DNA from: Cyanobium sp. NS01
GTDB lineage: Bacteria; Cyanobacteriota; Cyanobacteriia; PCC-6307; Cyanobiaceae
Length of the DNA: 64,000 nucleotides
Direction: 5' to 3'
Assembly: GCF_014280235.1 (NCBI RefSeq)
Contig: NZ_CP047940.1
Span: 1,116,001-1,180,000, forward strand
Part shown: one piece after another, positions 17,651-26,728 of the stretch
Layout of the letters: each line of letters opens with the position of its first letter
Position numbering within the stretch: position 1 is the stretch's first letter
Position numbers and translations under genes: made by a program
The notes under the pieces: generated by a model
What the model saw: only the letters and a program-made list of their open reading frames with translations
Database searches by the model: none
Told to the model about the DNA's origin: nothing

Positions 17651-18715
17651 ATGGCCAGAAAGCGCGTCGCGGTGATCGGTGCCAGCGGCTATGGTGGCCT
17701 CCAGACCCTGCGGCTGCTGCAGGGCCATCCCGGCTTTGAGGTGAGCTTCCTGGGCGGCGAGCGCAGCAGTGGCAAACGCTGGAGCGCGATCACGCCCTTC
17801 CTGCCCCTGCCGGGCGATCCGCTGGTGCAGAGCCCTGACCCCGACGCGATCGCCGCCGCCGCCGACTTCGCCGTGCTCAGCCTGCCGAACGGCCTCGCCG
17901 CCCGGCTGGTGCCGCCGCTGCTGGAGCGCGGCGTGCGGGTGGTGGATCTCTCCGCCGACTACCGCTACCGCTCCCTGGAGGCCTGGCAGGCGGTGTACAG
18001 CGCCGAGGCCGAGGCGGTCCCCCGCACAGATGCCGACCTCTGCGCCGAAGCGGTCTACGGCCTGCCCGAGTGGGAGGGCCGCCGCCTGGCCACAGCGCGC
18101 CTGGTGGCCTCCCCCGGCTGTTTCCCCACCGCCTCCCTGCTGGGTCTGCTGCCCCTGCTCAAGCAGGGCCTGATCGAAACGAGCGGCATCGTGATCGATG
18201 CCAAGACCGGCACCAGCGGTGGCGGTCGCGCCGCCAAGGAAAACCTGCTGCTGGCTGAGGCCGCCGAGGCGATCGCCCCCTATGGCGTGGTGGGCCATCG
18301 CCACACCAGCGAGATCGAGCAGATCGCCGCTCAGGTGGCCGGCCAACCGATCCAGCTGCAGTTCACCCCCCACCTGGTGCCGATGGTGCGTGGCCTGCTG
18401 GCCACCCTCTACGCCCGCCTGCGCGACCCCGGCCTCACCGCGGAGGACTGCCGCACGGTGCTGAGCTCCGCCTACCCGAACAGCCCCTGCGTTCAGGTGC
18501 TGCCGGTGGGCACCTACCCCTCCACCAAGTGGGTGCGGCAGACCAACCGTGCCCTGCTCTCGGTGCAGGCCGACCCGCGCACGGGCCAGCTGATCGTGAT
18601 GGGCGCGATCGACAACCTGGTGAAGGGCCAGGCGGGCCAGGGAGTGCAGTGCCTCAATCTGATGGCCGGCCTGGAGGCCACTGCCGGCCTGCCCCTGCTG
18701 CCCTTCTACCCCTAG
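17651..18715 (+). CDS. argC: ArgC, N-acetyl-gamma-glutamyl-phosphate reductase
   Basis: 354 residues from ATG 17651. It reduces N-acetylglutamyl phosphate to the semialdehyde with NADPH in arginine synthesis. The Rossmann start is VAVIGASGYGGLQTLRLL. The active-site cysteine is in VASPGCFPTASLLGL near residue 155, and the catalytic His region is HRHTSEIEQIA with HLVPMVRGLLATLYA. Length is normal. The stop codon overlaps that of purN on the other strand in the shared tetramer CTAG. Confidence 0.97.
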   Translation: MARKRVAVIGASGYGGLQTLRLLQGHPGFEVSFLGGERSSGKRWSAITPFLPLPGDPLVQSPDPDAIAAAADFAVLSLPNGLAARLVPPLLERGVRVVDLSADYRYRSLEAWQAVYSAEAEAVPRTDADLCAEAVYGLPEWEGRRLATARLVASPGCFPTASLLGLLPLLKQGLIETSGIVIDAKTGTSGGGRAAKENLLLAEAAEAIAPYGVVGHRHTSEIEQIAAQVAGQPIQLQFTPHLVPMVRGLLATLYARLRDPGLTAEDCRTVLSSAYPNSPCVQVLPVGTYPSTKWVRQTNRALLSVQADPRTGQLIVMGAIDNLVKGQAGQGVQCLNLMAGLEATAGLPLLPFYP

Positions 18716-19401
18716 CTCGCCAGTCCGAGCGCCTGGGCGGCCAGGCACACCCCGAGGGGCAGGAGGCGATGCTCCAGCGGCCTGATGCGTGCCGCCAGCT
18801 GCTCGCGGCTGTCGCCCGGCAGCACCGGCACCGCCGCCTGCACCAGGATCCTGCCCGCATCCACCGTCTCACTCACCAGGTGCACGGTGCAGCCGCTCAG
18901 GGTGACCCCCGCCGCCAGGGCCTGGCCGACGGCATCGAGGCCGCGGAAGCTGGGCAGCAGGGAGGGATGAAGGTTCACCAACCGCTGCGGAAAGGCATTG
19001 ATCAACGAGGGCGTGACGATCCGCATCCAGCCGGCCATCACCACCAGATCCACCCGGGCCTGATCGAAGGCTGCGATCAGGGCGGCATCGAGGGCGGCGC
19101 GGCTGGGCTGCAGCCGGTGATCGAGCAGCTGGCAGGGAACCCCCAGCCGCTCGGCCCGCTGCTGGGCACCGCAGCCCGGGTTGTTCACCACCAGCAGCAC
19201 CACCTCGGCCTGCAGGGCCGGAGGCGGGCGGCGGGTGGCCTCCACCAGGGCCTCGAAATTGCTGCCTGCCCCGGAGGCCATCACGCCGAGGCGCAACGGC
19301 CGGTCCCCCTGGCCGCCACCGACAGCGGCCTGGGGTGGCAACGGCCACTGGATGCTGGGCCAGTGATCGCTAGGGTCAGACAAAGCGGGCCTCGGCTCCA
19401 T
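18712..19401 (-). CDS. purN: PurN, phosphoribosylglycinamide formyltransferase
   Basis: 229 residues if started at ATG 19401. It transfers a formyl group from 10-formyl-THF to GAR in purine synthesis. The core begins near residue 38 with LRLGVMASGAGSNFEAL. Catalytic features are VVMAGWMRIVTPSLI, NLHPSLLPSFRGLDAVGQAL (containing the catalytic HPSLLP motif), CTVHLVSETVDAGRILVQA and a D in the latter. The start is uncertain: ATG 19401 overlaps the start codon of the divergent Ycf35 gene, and about 37 residues precede the conserved core, so an internal start such as TTG is possible. Confidence 0.93.
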   Translation of the reverse strand: MEPRPALSDPSDHWPSIQWPLPPQAAVGGGQGDRPLRLGVMASGAGSNFEALVEATRRPPPALQAEVVLLVVNNPGCGAQQRAERLGVPCQLLDHRLQPSRAALDAALIAAFDQARVDLVVMAGWMRIVTPSLINAFPQRLVNLHPSLLPSFRGLDAVGQALAAGVTLSGCTVHLVSETVDAGRILVQAAVPVLPGDSREQLAARIRPLEHRLLPLGVCLAAQALGLAS

Positions 19402-19744
19402 GTCCCATCTCTCCATCCTGCCCACCCAGTTCCGCGACGTTGAGGGACTGGCCGCCAGCCTTGAGGCCCTCGGGCTCACCCCCAGCTACGGCGGGGTGCT
19501 GCGGGGCTTCGCCGATGAGCGCCAGTCCGTGGCGCTGCAGGTGAGGGTGGAGGCGGATCTGTGCCTGGGCTGGCGCCGCCAGCCCGACAACTCCCTCGCT
19601 CTGGTGGGCGATCTGCAGCGCCTCAGCCGCAGCCGCTCCCTGCAGGGGCTGTTGGGTCGGCTCACCCGCGCCTACGCCGCCCGGATGGCCCTCAGGGACG
19701 CTGCGCTCCACTTCAGCGATGCCCAGGTGAGCGTCAGCACCTGA
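19400..19744 (+). CDS. Ycf35 / DUF1257 family protein
   Basis: 114 residues, matching the cyanobacterial and plastid Ycf35 family. The N-terminal SHLSILPTQFRDVEGLAASL is diagnostic, followed by a beta-alpha domain with GWRRQPDNSLALVGDLQRL. The molecular function is unknown. It is a small, soluble protein. The gene is followed 8 nt later by the M61 peptidase gene, so the two are probably co-transcribed. Confidence 0.88.
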   Translation: MSHLSILPTQFRDVEGLAASLEALGLTPSYGGVLRGFADERQSVALQVRVEADLCLGWRRQPDNSLALVGDLQRLSRSRSLQGLLGRLTRAYAARMALRDAALHFSDAQVSVST

Positions 19745-19752
19745 ACCAGCCT

Positions 19753-21510
19753 GTGTCGTCGCCTGCCCCAGCCTGCCCTCGCTTTCAGCTCGATCTCAGT
19801 CAGCCCAGCAGCCACCTGGTGGGGGTGAGGCTGCAGCACACGCCCCGGCGCCCGCAGCTGCGCTTCGCGCTGCCGGCCTGGACGCCCGGCTCCTACCTGA
19901 TTCGCGACTACGTGCGGCAGCTGGAGGGTCTGGAGCTGCACCAGGGGGGGCAGGCCCTGCCTCTGCGCCGCGTCGGCACCAGCCAGTGGCAGGTGGCGCT
20001 GCCCAGTCTGGAACCGGTGGAGATCCGCTACCGGATCCTGGCCACCGAGCTCACGGTGCGCACCTGCCACCTCGACGGCGATCACGGCTTTCTGGCCCTG
20101 GCCGCCGTGGTGCTCGAGCTGGAGGGGGAGCGCTGGAGCCCCCAGACCCTGGAGCTGCGGCTGCCGCCGCAGTGGCAGGCCTTTGTTCCCCTGCCTGAGG
20201 ACCCCTCCGGCGGCTGGCGGGCCACCAGCTTCGATCAGCTGGTGGACACGCCGGTGGAGGTGGGGCCTCACCGCTGTCACCAGTTCAGCGTGGCCGGGGT
20301 CCCCCATCGCTGGGTGAGCTGGGGCCGCACTCTTTCAGGGGAGGATCTGCCCTCGCCGGCCCCCCGCTGGCTGGGGGATGTTGAACGGGTGTGTCTGGCC
20401 TGCTGCCGCCTGATGGGGGTGGAGCGGCCTGCCGCCGCTGCCTATCTGTTCGTGCTTCATCTGAACGCGAATGGCTATGGCGGCCTTGAGCACGACAGCA
20501 GCACGGTGCTGCAGTTCGGCCGGCGCCGCCTGGCGCAGCCTGCGGGGCGCCGCAAGCTGCTGCAGCTGGTGGCCCACGAATACCTGCACCAGTGGAACGT
20601 GCGGCGGCTGCGGCCGGCCGAGCTCAGTCCCTACGACTACGGCCAGGCTGTGGTGATCCCCACGCTCTGGTTTGCCGAGGGCATCACCAGCTACGTGGAC
20701 CAGCTCCTGCCCCACAGCGCCGGGCTGTGCAGCGCCGCTGAGGTGCTCGACGATCTCGGCGCCGATCTCAGCCGCTATCTGCTCACCCCGGGCCGGGCCG
20801 TGCAGAGCCTGCGTCAGAGCGGCGAGGAGGCCTGGGTGAAGCTCTACCGCGCTGACGCTGATGCCCCCAACAATCAGATCAGCTACTACCTCAAGGGGGC
20901 GGTGCTGGCCCTGGCGCTCGACCTGCACCTGCGCCGCGTCGGCAGTGGGCTGCCGGTGGTGCTGCGCCAGCTCTGGCGCCGGCTCGGCTGCGTGGGCCGG
21001 GGCTACCGCGAAACCGATCTGCTGGAGGCCTTCGCCGCCCAGGCCCCGGATCTGCAGGCCCTGCTGCCGGCGTGGCTGGAGGGGTTGGAGGATCCCCCCC
21101 TGGCCGCCTATCTGGCCGATGTGGGACTCAGCCTCCAGCCCCGCAGCCAGAGTGGCGCCTGGGTGGGGTGGCGGCTGAAGAGTGGCACAGGGGGCTTGAC
21201 GTTGCAGCGCGTTGTGCGGGACTCTCCTGCCCAGCAGGCTGGACTGATGGTGGGCGATGAATTGCTGGCCCTGCACGGGTGGCGCCTCCATCAACCAGAC
21301 GACGTGGCCCAGCTGCTGCAGCCCGAGGCTGCCCTGAGCACGGCTGAAGCCGGCATCCCGCTGCTCTATGCCCGCGATGGCCAGGTGAAAACCACCCTGT
21401 TGAGACCAGCCTCCCCCGCCATTGAGGCCTGGGACCTCAAGCCAGACGCCGAGGCGGACGCGGCCAGCCTGGACCGCCGCCATCGCTGGCTGTCCCTGGA
21501 GCTGCCGTGA
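19753..21510 (+). CDS. M61 family aminopeptidase with PDZ domain
   Basis: 585 residues from GTG 19753; the open frame extends upstream into the Ycf35 gene as a shadow. The beta-rich N-terminal domain starts at FQLDLSQPSSHLVGV. The gluzincin site is HEYLHQWNVRRLRP (HExxH) near residue 275, with the third zinc ligand expected in WFAEGITSYVDQLLP. A PDZ-like segment lies near 485-545 (RVVRDSPAQQAGLMVGDELL). M61 enzymes remove N-terminal Gly or Ala from peptides. No signal peptide, so cytoplasmic. Its TGA overlaps the GTG start of the amidase gene (GTGA). Confidence 0.93.
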   Translation: MSSPAPACPRFQLDLSQPSSHLVGVRLQHTPRRPQLRFALPAWTPGSYLIRDYVRQLEGLELHQGGQALPLRRVGTSQWQVALPSLEPVEIRYRILATELTVRTCHLDGDHGFLALAAVVLELEGERWSPQTLELRLPPQWQAFVPLPEDPSGGWRATSFDQLVDTPVEVGPHRCHQFSVAGVPHRWVSWGRTLSGEDLPSPAPRWLGDVERVCLACCRLMGVERPAAAAYLFVLHLNANGYGGLEHDSSTVLQFGRRRLAQPAGRRKLLQLVAHEYLHQWNVRRLRPAELSPYDYGQAVVIPTLWFAEGITSYVDQLLPHSAGLCSAAEVLDDLGADLSRYLLTPGRAVQSLRQSGEEAWVKLYRADADAPNNQISYYLKGAVLALALDLHLRRVGSGLPVVLRQLWRRLGCVGRGYRETDLLEAFAAQAPDLQALLPAWLEGLEDPPLAAYLADVGLSLQPRSQSGAWVGWRLKSGTGGLTLQRVVRDSPAQQAGLMVGDELLALHGWRLHQPDDVAQLLQPEAALSTAEAGIPLLYARDGQVKTTLLRPASPAIEAWDLKPDAEADAASLDRRHRWLSLELP

Positions 21511-22415
21511 ACCTGCGCCAGCGTCCTTACATGGTGGCCGGCGTCGCGGCCTCGGGTGTGCTTCTTCTCGCCGGCATCGGCTGGCTCGCAGCCACCCTGG
21601 GCGGCGCCTCGGCTGGAGACCCCAGCCAGGCCACCCTGATGGAACTGCTGGAGGAGGTGCGCTCGCCCCCCATGGCGCCCCGGGCGGGCCGGCGCAATGC
21701 CCCCGCTCCCCCCGCTCCCAGCGACTGGACTTCGCCCCTGGCGGGCGGCACCTGTGCGGGCTCGGGTTCAGCCGATTCACCGCGGCTGCGGGCCCAGCTC
21801 GAACGCCTGCGCACCGCACCCCTGCGGCTCAGGATCGACCCCAGCAACTACGGCACCCGCTTCAACCGCGATGCCTTCGGCAACCCCCTCGATCCCACCC
21901 CCCGGGTGGTGATTCTCCATGAAACGGTCTTCGGCATCGGCTCGGCGATCAACACCTTCCTCACCCCCCATCCCCGCGACGAAGACCAGGTGAGCTACCA
22001 CGCCGTGATCGGCCTGGATGGCAAGACGGTGCTGCTGCTCGACCCCAGCTCCCGTGCCTTCGGGGCGGGCAACTCCGCCTTCCGAGGCCAGTGGGTGGTG
22101 ACCAATCCCGACTTCAACGGCTCGGTGAACAACTTCGCCCTGCATGTGAGCCTGGAAACTCCCCTCGATGGCGAGGACACCGGCCCCAGCCACAGCGGCT
22201 ACACGCCGGCGCAATACGACGCCCTGGCGGTGCTGCTGGCCGACTGGATGGAGCGTTTCCCCATTTCCCCTGACCACATCACCACCCACCAGGCGGTGGA
22301 TCTGGGCGGCGAGCGGATGGATCCCCGCAGCTTCGACTGGCAGGCCCTGAAGACGAGGCTTTCAGCTCTGCAGGCCTTCTGCGACCGCCCCGCCACCACC
22401 ACGGCCCTCAACTGA
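21507..22415 (+). CDS. N-acetylmuramoyl-L-alanine amidase, amidase_2 fold
   Basis: 302 residues from GTG 21507. A signal anchor is likely at residues 9-30 (YMVAGVAASGVLLLAGIGWLA). After a Pro-rich linker, the zinc amidase domain spans about residues 125-290. It has VVILHETVFGIGSAIN (first His ligand), SYHAVIGLDG, NNFALHVSLE, and HQAVDLGGERMDPRSFDW (last ligand region). It should cut the bond between MurNAc and the stem peptide in periplasmic peptidoglycan or fragments, like AmiD. Coupled to the M61 peptidase gene by a 4-nt overlap. With murQ this suggests wall recycling. Confidence 0.88.
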   Translation: MNLRQRPYMVAGVAASGVLLLAGIGWLAATLGGASAGDPSQATLMELLEEVRSPPMAPRAGRRNAPAPPAPSDWTSPLAGGTCAGSGSADSPRLRAQLERLRTAPLRLRIDPSNYGTRFNRDAFGNPLDPTPRVVILHETVFGIGSAINTFLTPHPRDEDQVSYHAVIGLDGKTVLLLDPSSRAFGAGNSAFRGQWVVTNPDFNGSVNNFALHVSLETPLDGEDTGPSHSGYTPAQYDALAVLLADWMERFPISPDHITTHQAVDLGGERMDPRSFDWQALKTRLSALQAFCDRPATTTALN

Positions 22416-22433
22416 CCTGAGCCGCAGCTGAAT

Positions 22434-23288
22434 TCAGATCAGGGGCGAGAGGGCCGGCCGGCGTTGGCCGTAGAGCAGGGCGTGCAGTTCCGGATCCTGC
22501 ATCGAGCGCAGGATGCGGCGGTGATAGTCGAGCTTGCCGTTGTGCAGGTAGGCGAGGGTGGCCAGGGCCTTGGCCTCACGGGGACTGGCACTGGCCTGGA
22601 GCACGCGGTCGGTGGGGAAGTCCAGATCGTGGCTGAGGCGGGCGAACTTGCCCACGAGCAGGCGCACGTTCTGTTCTGGATCGAGCAACTGACGACGCGC
22701 CTCCATCACCTGCTCGTCGGAGGCGTCGGCCTCCAGGAGCCCCTGGTGCACCATCTCGCCGAGGCCCAGCTGAGCGGGCCCATGGGTGCTGAACAGGCCG
22801 GAGTGGGCCGCCAGGGGCAGATCTTCCCCTGGCTTGGCGTGGCGCATCTCATCGAACAACACGGCCGTCACCAGCATCGGGTTGATGTGGTGGCGGGCCG
22901 ACTCGCTCAGAATCACCGGCCGCAGTTCCTCCAGCCTCCCCAGGGCATGGCTGCGCAGGGGCTCGAACTGGTCGATGCCCTCGGTGAACAGCTGGGCCAG
23001 GCGGGGCTGGGGGCCATGCACACCGAAACGGCGCTGCAGCTCCTGCAGCTCACTGGCCGAAAACTGCAGCGGATCGGCCTGGGTGCCGCCATCGGGCGTG
23101 TTGACGCTGCCGCTCAGGCCCGGATCGATCAGCAGCGGCGACTGGGGCTCCAAGCGCCCCGCCGGACTGAGCAGGGCCAAGCCGAGGGCCGCCAGCACGC
23201 CGAACCGCCGCCTCAGCCGCACCCCTCCCCCGAGGGGCCTCATTGCCGGCAGGGCGCAATCGATCACAGCCCAGCACGGCGGCGACAC
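22434..23288 (-). CDS. DUF1402-like exported protein
   Basis: 284 residues from the upstream ATG; ATG 23243 (MRPLGGGVRLRRRFG) would give a neater signal peptide, with hydrophobic core VLAALGLALLSP. The mature part is helical. Its best conserved segment is INPMLVTAVLFDEMRHAKPG followed by HSGLFSTHGPAQLGLGEMV, which recalls DUF1402 proteins and the Glu-containing helices of lytic transglycosylase-like folds. Peptidoglycan binding or cleavage is a guess. It converges with the amidase gene (18 nt apart) and diverges from pgi. Confidence 0.65.
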   Translation of the reverse strand: MSPPCWAVIDCALPAMRPLGGGVRLRRRFGVLAALGLALLSPAGRLEPQSPLLIDPGLSGSVNTPDGGTQADPLQFSASELQELQRRFGVHGPQPRLAQLFTEGIDQFEPLRSHALGRLEELRPVILSESARHHINPMLVTAVLFDEMRHAKPGEDLPLAAHSGLFSTHGPAQLGLGEMVHQGLLEADASDEQVMEARRQLLDPEQNVRLLVGKFARLSHDLDFPTDRVLQASASPREAKALATLAYLHNGKLDYHRRILRSMQDPELHALLYGQRRPALSPLI

Positions 23289-23496
23289 GACTGCCCTGCA
23301 GGGCGCAGTTCGGGCGTGAGAGGCAGGGGCACAGGCAACACAACAAAGCCAAAGTTCATCTTAAGAAGCCTGTCCAGCCTTTGATCCCGGAGCCGAACGG
23401 TCCTGTGGCCGGCACTTGATACAGGGGCCCGCCGGGATCAGCCCTAGTTTCTGGGCGTCAGACCCGGCGCCCCAGGGCGCAACCCCAGCCGACTCC

Positions 23497-25113
23497 ATGC
23501 CTGCCGACTTCGATGGTTCCAGCCCCGCCACCCAGTGGAGCCGTTTCTGTGACCTGCTCTGGTATCACGATGGCCTGGGAGTCTGGCTCGATGTGAGTCG
23601 GATGGCCCTGAACCAGGCCGACCTCAGCCGCCTGGCGCCAGGTTTCGCCTCGGCCTTCACGGCGATGGCGGCCCTGGAGGGGGGCGCCATCGCCAACCCC
23701 GATGAGCAGAGGATGGTGGGCCATTACTGGCTGCGGGCCCCCGAGCTGGCACCGGATGCCGCCACCGCCGATCACATCGCCGCCGAGATCGACCAGATCG
23801 AGGCCTTCGGCGCCGGGGTGCTCTCCGGCAGCCTGCAGGCCCCCGGAGGGGTGCCCTTCAGCGATGTGCTCTGGATCGGCATCGGCGGCTCGGGTCTTGG
23901 CCCCCTGCTGGTGATCGAGGCCCTGCAACAGGAGGGCTGCGGCCTGCCCTTCCACTTCATCGACAACGTCGATCCCCAGGGCATCAGCCGCACCCTGGCC
24001 CGGCTCGGGGAGCGCCTGCGTACCTCCCTGGTGATCGTGGTGAGCAAGTCCGGCGGCACGCCCGAGCCGCGCATCGCCATGGAGCAGGTGCGCGAACGGC
24101 TGGGCAGCCTCGGCGGCCACTGGGCCCAGCAGGCCGTGGCGGTGACCATGGTGGGCAGCCGTCTGGACAGCCTTGCCGTGCAGGAGCAGTGGCTGGCCCG
24201 CTTCGACATGTTCGACTGGGTGGGGGGCCGCACCAGCATCACCAGCGCCGTGGGGCTGCTGCCCGCCGCCCTGGTGGGGGCCGATCTGCGCGCCTTCCTC
24301 GATGGCGCCGCCCAGATGGATGCCGCCACCCGCTGCCCCGAGCTGGAGGCGAACCCCGCGGCCCTGATGGCAGCCGCCTGGCACGTGGCCGGCCATGGCC
24401 GCGGTCAGCGCGACATGGTGCTCCTGCCCTACCGCGACCGGCTGGCCGTGTTCAGCCGCTACCTGCAGCAGCTGGTGATGGAGAGCCTCGGCAAGCGTCT
24501 CGATCGCGACGGCCAGGTGGTGAACCAGGGCATCGCCGTGTACGGCAACAAGGGCTCCACCGACCAGCACGCCTATGTGCAGCAGCTGCGCGATGGCGTG
24601 GACAACTTCTTCGTGACCTTCATCGAGGCCCTCGACGACCCCGCTGACCTTCCCGCCCTCAACGGCGAGTGCCCCGGGGACGTGCTGGAGGGGTTCCTGC
24701 AGGGCACTCGCACGGCCCTGATGGAGAGCGGCCGCCAGAGCCTCTCGATCACCCTGCGCCGCTTCGATGCCCGCAGCCTGGGCGTGCTGGTGGCCCTGTT
24801 CGAGCGCGCCGTGGGCTTCTACGCCGAACTGGTGAACATCAACGCCTACGACCAACCCGGCGTGGAGGCCGGCAAGCTGGCCGCCGCCTCGATCCTGGAA
24901 CTGCAGGGCCGCCTGCATGAGCTGCTCGCCGATGGCCAGCCCCGCAGCCTGGAGCAGATGCGCCAGGCCCTGGAGGTGCCCTCCGCCGAGCCGCTGTTCT
25001 GGATCCTGCGCCACCTCTGCGCCAACCAGCCCGGTTACGTCGTGGAGGGCGACTGGGGCCGCCCCGAGGAACTCGTGGTGGCCCAGCCCGATCAACTGGA
25101 GGCGCTGGTGTAG
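23497..25113 (+). CDS. pgi: Pgi, glucose-6-phosphate isomerase
   Basis: 538 residues from ATG 23497. It interconverts glucose-6-P and fructose-6-P in glycolysis, gluconeogenesis and the pentose phosphate cycle. Phosphosugar-binding SIS motifs: IGIGGSGLGPLLVIEAL near residue 130, SKSGGTPEPRIAMEQVRER near 185, and VGGRTSITSAVGLLPAAL. Catalytic-region segments are MESLGKRLDRDG, GNKGSTDQHAYVQQLRDG and INAYDQPGVEAGK. The 5' gap to the divergent DUF1402-like gene is about 250 nt. Its 3' end overlaps that of the convergent ABC permease gene by 22 nt. Confidence 0.97.
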   Translation: MPADFDGSSPATQWSRFCDLLWYHDGLGVWLDVSRMALNQADLSRLAPGFASAFTAMAALEGGAIANPDEQRMVGHYWLRAPELAPDAATADHIAAEIDQIEAFGAGVLSGSLQAPGGVPFSDVLWIGIGGSGLGPLLVIEALQQEGCGLPFHFIDNVDPQGISRTLARLGERLRTSLVIVVSKSGGTPEPRIAMEQVRERLGSLGGHWAQQAVAVTMVGSRLDSLAVQEQWLARFDMFDWVGGRTSITSAVGLLPAALVGADLRAFLDGAAQMDAATRCPELEANPAALMAAAWHVAGHGRGQRDMVLLPYRDRLAVFSRYLQQLVMESLGKRLDRDGQVVNQGIAVYGNKGSTDQHAYVQQLRDGVDNFFVTFIEALDDPADLPALNGECPGDVLEGFLQGTRTALMESGRQSLSITLRRFDARSLGVLVALFERAVGFYAELVNINAYDQPGVEAGKLAAASILELQGRLHELLADGQPRSLEQMRQALEVPSAEPLFWILRHLCANQPGYVVEGDWGRPEELVVAQPDQLEALV

Positions 25114-25922
25114 TGGCGCAGGGCGTAGCGCCAGAACCAGCGGCTGCCCAGGAAGGTGGCCGTCGCCATGGCCAGGCCGCCCACCACCCACAGGGGCTCT
25201 CCTCTCCCGAGCACTGCCTCGGCCGGCACCGTGGTGAGGAAGGCCACGGGCAGCACAAAGGTGAACACCAGCCGCAGGGCCTGGGGGTAGGCCGTCACCG
25301 GATAGCGGCCGGCCACCAGGGTGTAGCGCAGCACCTCGGTGGCGTTCCACACCTTCACGAACCAGATGCTGAGGGCCGCCAGCACGAACCAGAGGCTGTA
25401 GAGGATCACGGCGCTGGCCACCAGCAGGGCGGCACTGAGGGCCAGCCCCAGGGGAGTCCAACTGGCCCCGGCCCGGGCGGCTGCCCAGCCGCACAGAGCG
25501 AAACCGGCCAGGATCCCCGGTAGGCCCCAGGGCGAGATCATGCGGGTGGAGAGCCAGAACTGGCTGTCCAGGGGTTTCAACAGCACGAAGTCGAGGCTGC
25601 CGTTCTGCACATGCCCCACGATGCGGCTCAGGTTGGGCTGCAGCAGGCTGGTGGTGAAGCCATCCAGCACGGTGTAGAGGCCCAGCACCACCAGGGCCTC
25701 ATCCCAGCTCCAGCCGCCCAGGTTGGCGGTGCTCTGCCGCTGCGGCCCTCCGAACAGCAGCCCCAGCACGAACACACTGCCGGCCAGGTTGCCGAGCACC
25801 GAGAGGGCCTCGATCCAGAAGTTGGCCGGGTATTCGAGCTCAGCGCTCAGGGCCGTGGCCCAGAAGCGGCCCAGGCTGCGCCGGTAGCGCCCGAGCCTGG
25901 AGGCGAGCAGGGGTGTCGTCAT
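25092..25922 (-). CDS. ABC-2 type permease, subunit B
   Basis: 276 residues from ATG 25922, with six hydrophobic segments and a topology typical of ABC-2 exporters. It contains GHVQNGSLDFVLLKPLDSQF, a sequence typical of the ABC-2 permease group with DUF990-like pairs, and WFVKVWNATEVLRY. The upstream continuation of the frame is a shadow of the next gene. It is last in a three-gene exporter operon (ATPase, permease A, permease B), overlapping permease A by 1 nt. Substrate unknown. The 3' end runs 22 nt into pgi on the opposite strand. Confidence 0.85.
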   Translation of the reverse strand: MTTPLLASRLGRYRRSLGRFWATALSAELEYPANFWIEALSVLGNLAGSVFVLGLLFGGPQRQSTANLGGWSWDEALVVLGLYTVLDGFTTSLLQPNLSRIVGHVQNGSLDFVLLKPLDSQFWLSTRMISPWGLPGILAGFALCGWAAARAGASWTPLGLALSAALLVASAVILYSLWFVLAALSIWFVKVWNATEVLRYTLVAGRYPVTAYPQALRLVFTFVLPVAFLTTVPAEAVLGRGEPLWVVGGLAMATATFLGSRWFWRYALRHYTSASS

Positions 25923-26728
25923 CAGGCCCCCATGGAGGAATAGCGCCTCAATCCCCGGCGCCAGAGGAAGGCGGCGATCGGCAGCAACAGGGCGCACCAG
26001 GCGGCAATGGTGGCGAAGCCCAGTGGGGCCGACACCGGCAACCCCGCCAGCAGCCGGGCCGGGAAGTCGACCATCCAGGGGAAGGGGGTGGCGAGGGCCA
26101 GCCGTCGCAGGCCCGGAGGGAAGCTGTCGAGGGGGGCCACCAGGCCGGAGAGAAACAGGTAGGGAATCAGCAGCAGCCGATCCAGGGCGGCGGCGCGCTC
26201 GGTCCAGAAGCAGGCCATCGCCACCACGGTCTGCAGCAGGAAGCGCAGCAGGAAGGCGGCCCCGATCGCCACCAGGCCGAGCAGCAACTGCGGGGCCGGG
26301 GGCAGCCACAGCCCGCCGGGCAGCAGCAGGGCCAGGGGCAGCAGCATCAGGGCCACGAATGGCACCCGGGTGCCCTGCTCGGCCACGTGGGCGGCCAGAT
26401 AGCGCCACAACGGCAGCAGGGGTTGCAGCAGCAGGGGTGACAGCTTGCCCTGCAGGGTGTCCTCTTCGAACACGTGGATCAGCCACACCACGCTGAACTG
26501 GCGCACCAGAAAGGCGGCCAGGAAATAGCGGCGCAGCTGGATCGGATCCAGCCCGGAGGCGCCATTGGCCTCAGCGCCGCTCCACACCCCCAGCATGATC
26601 AGCGGCAGCACGCCCGAGAGCGCCCAGAGGGCGATTTCGGCCCGGTACTCGAGCATGTAGGCGTACTGGGTCACGAGCAGGGCCCGGGCGATGCGCCAGG
26701 TCCGTCGCGGGCGCCATAGGCCCCTCAT
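25922..26728 (-). CDS. ABC-2 type permease, subunit A
   Basis: 268 residues from ATG 26728, six hydrophobic segments. The segment VIHVFEEDTLQGKLSPLLLQ-like region (HVFEEDTLQGKLSPLLLQP) and LDSFPPGLRRLALATPFPWM are typical of the ABC2_membrane_6 type half-permease. It works with the adjacent ATPase and the second permease as an inner-membrane exporter. It overlaps the ATPase gene by 4 nt (ATGA) and abuts the second permease. The upstream part of the open frame is antisense-like shadow in the ATPase gene and was excluded. Confidence 0.85.
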   Translation of the reverse strand: MRGLWRPRRTWRIARALLVTQYAYMLEYRAEIALWALSGVLPLIMLGVWSGAEANGASGLDPIQLRRYFLAAFLVRQFSVVWLIHVFEEDTLQGKLSPLLLQPLLPLWRYLAAHVAEQGTRVPFVALMLLPLALLLPGGLWLPPAPQLLLGLVAIGAAFLLRFLLQTVVAMACFWTERAAALDRLLLIPYLFLSGLVAPLDSFPPGLRRLALATPFPWMVDFPARLLAGLPVSAPLGFATIAAWCALLLPIAAFLWRRGLRRYSSMGA

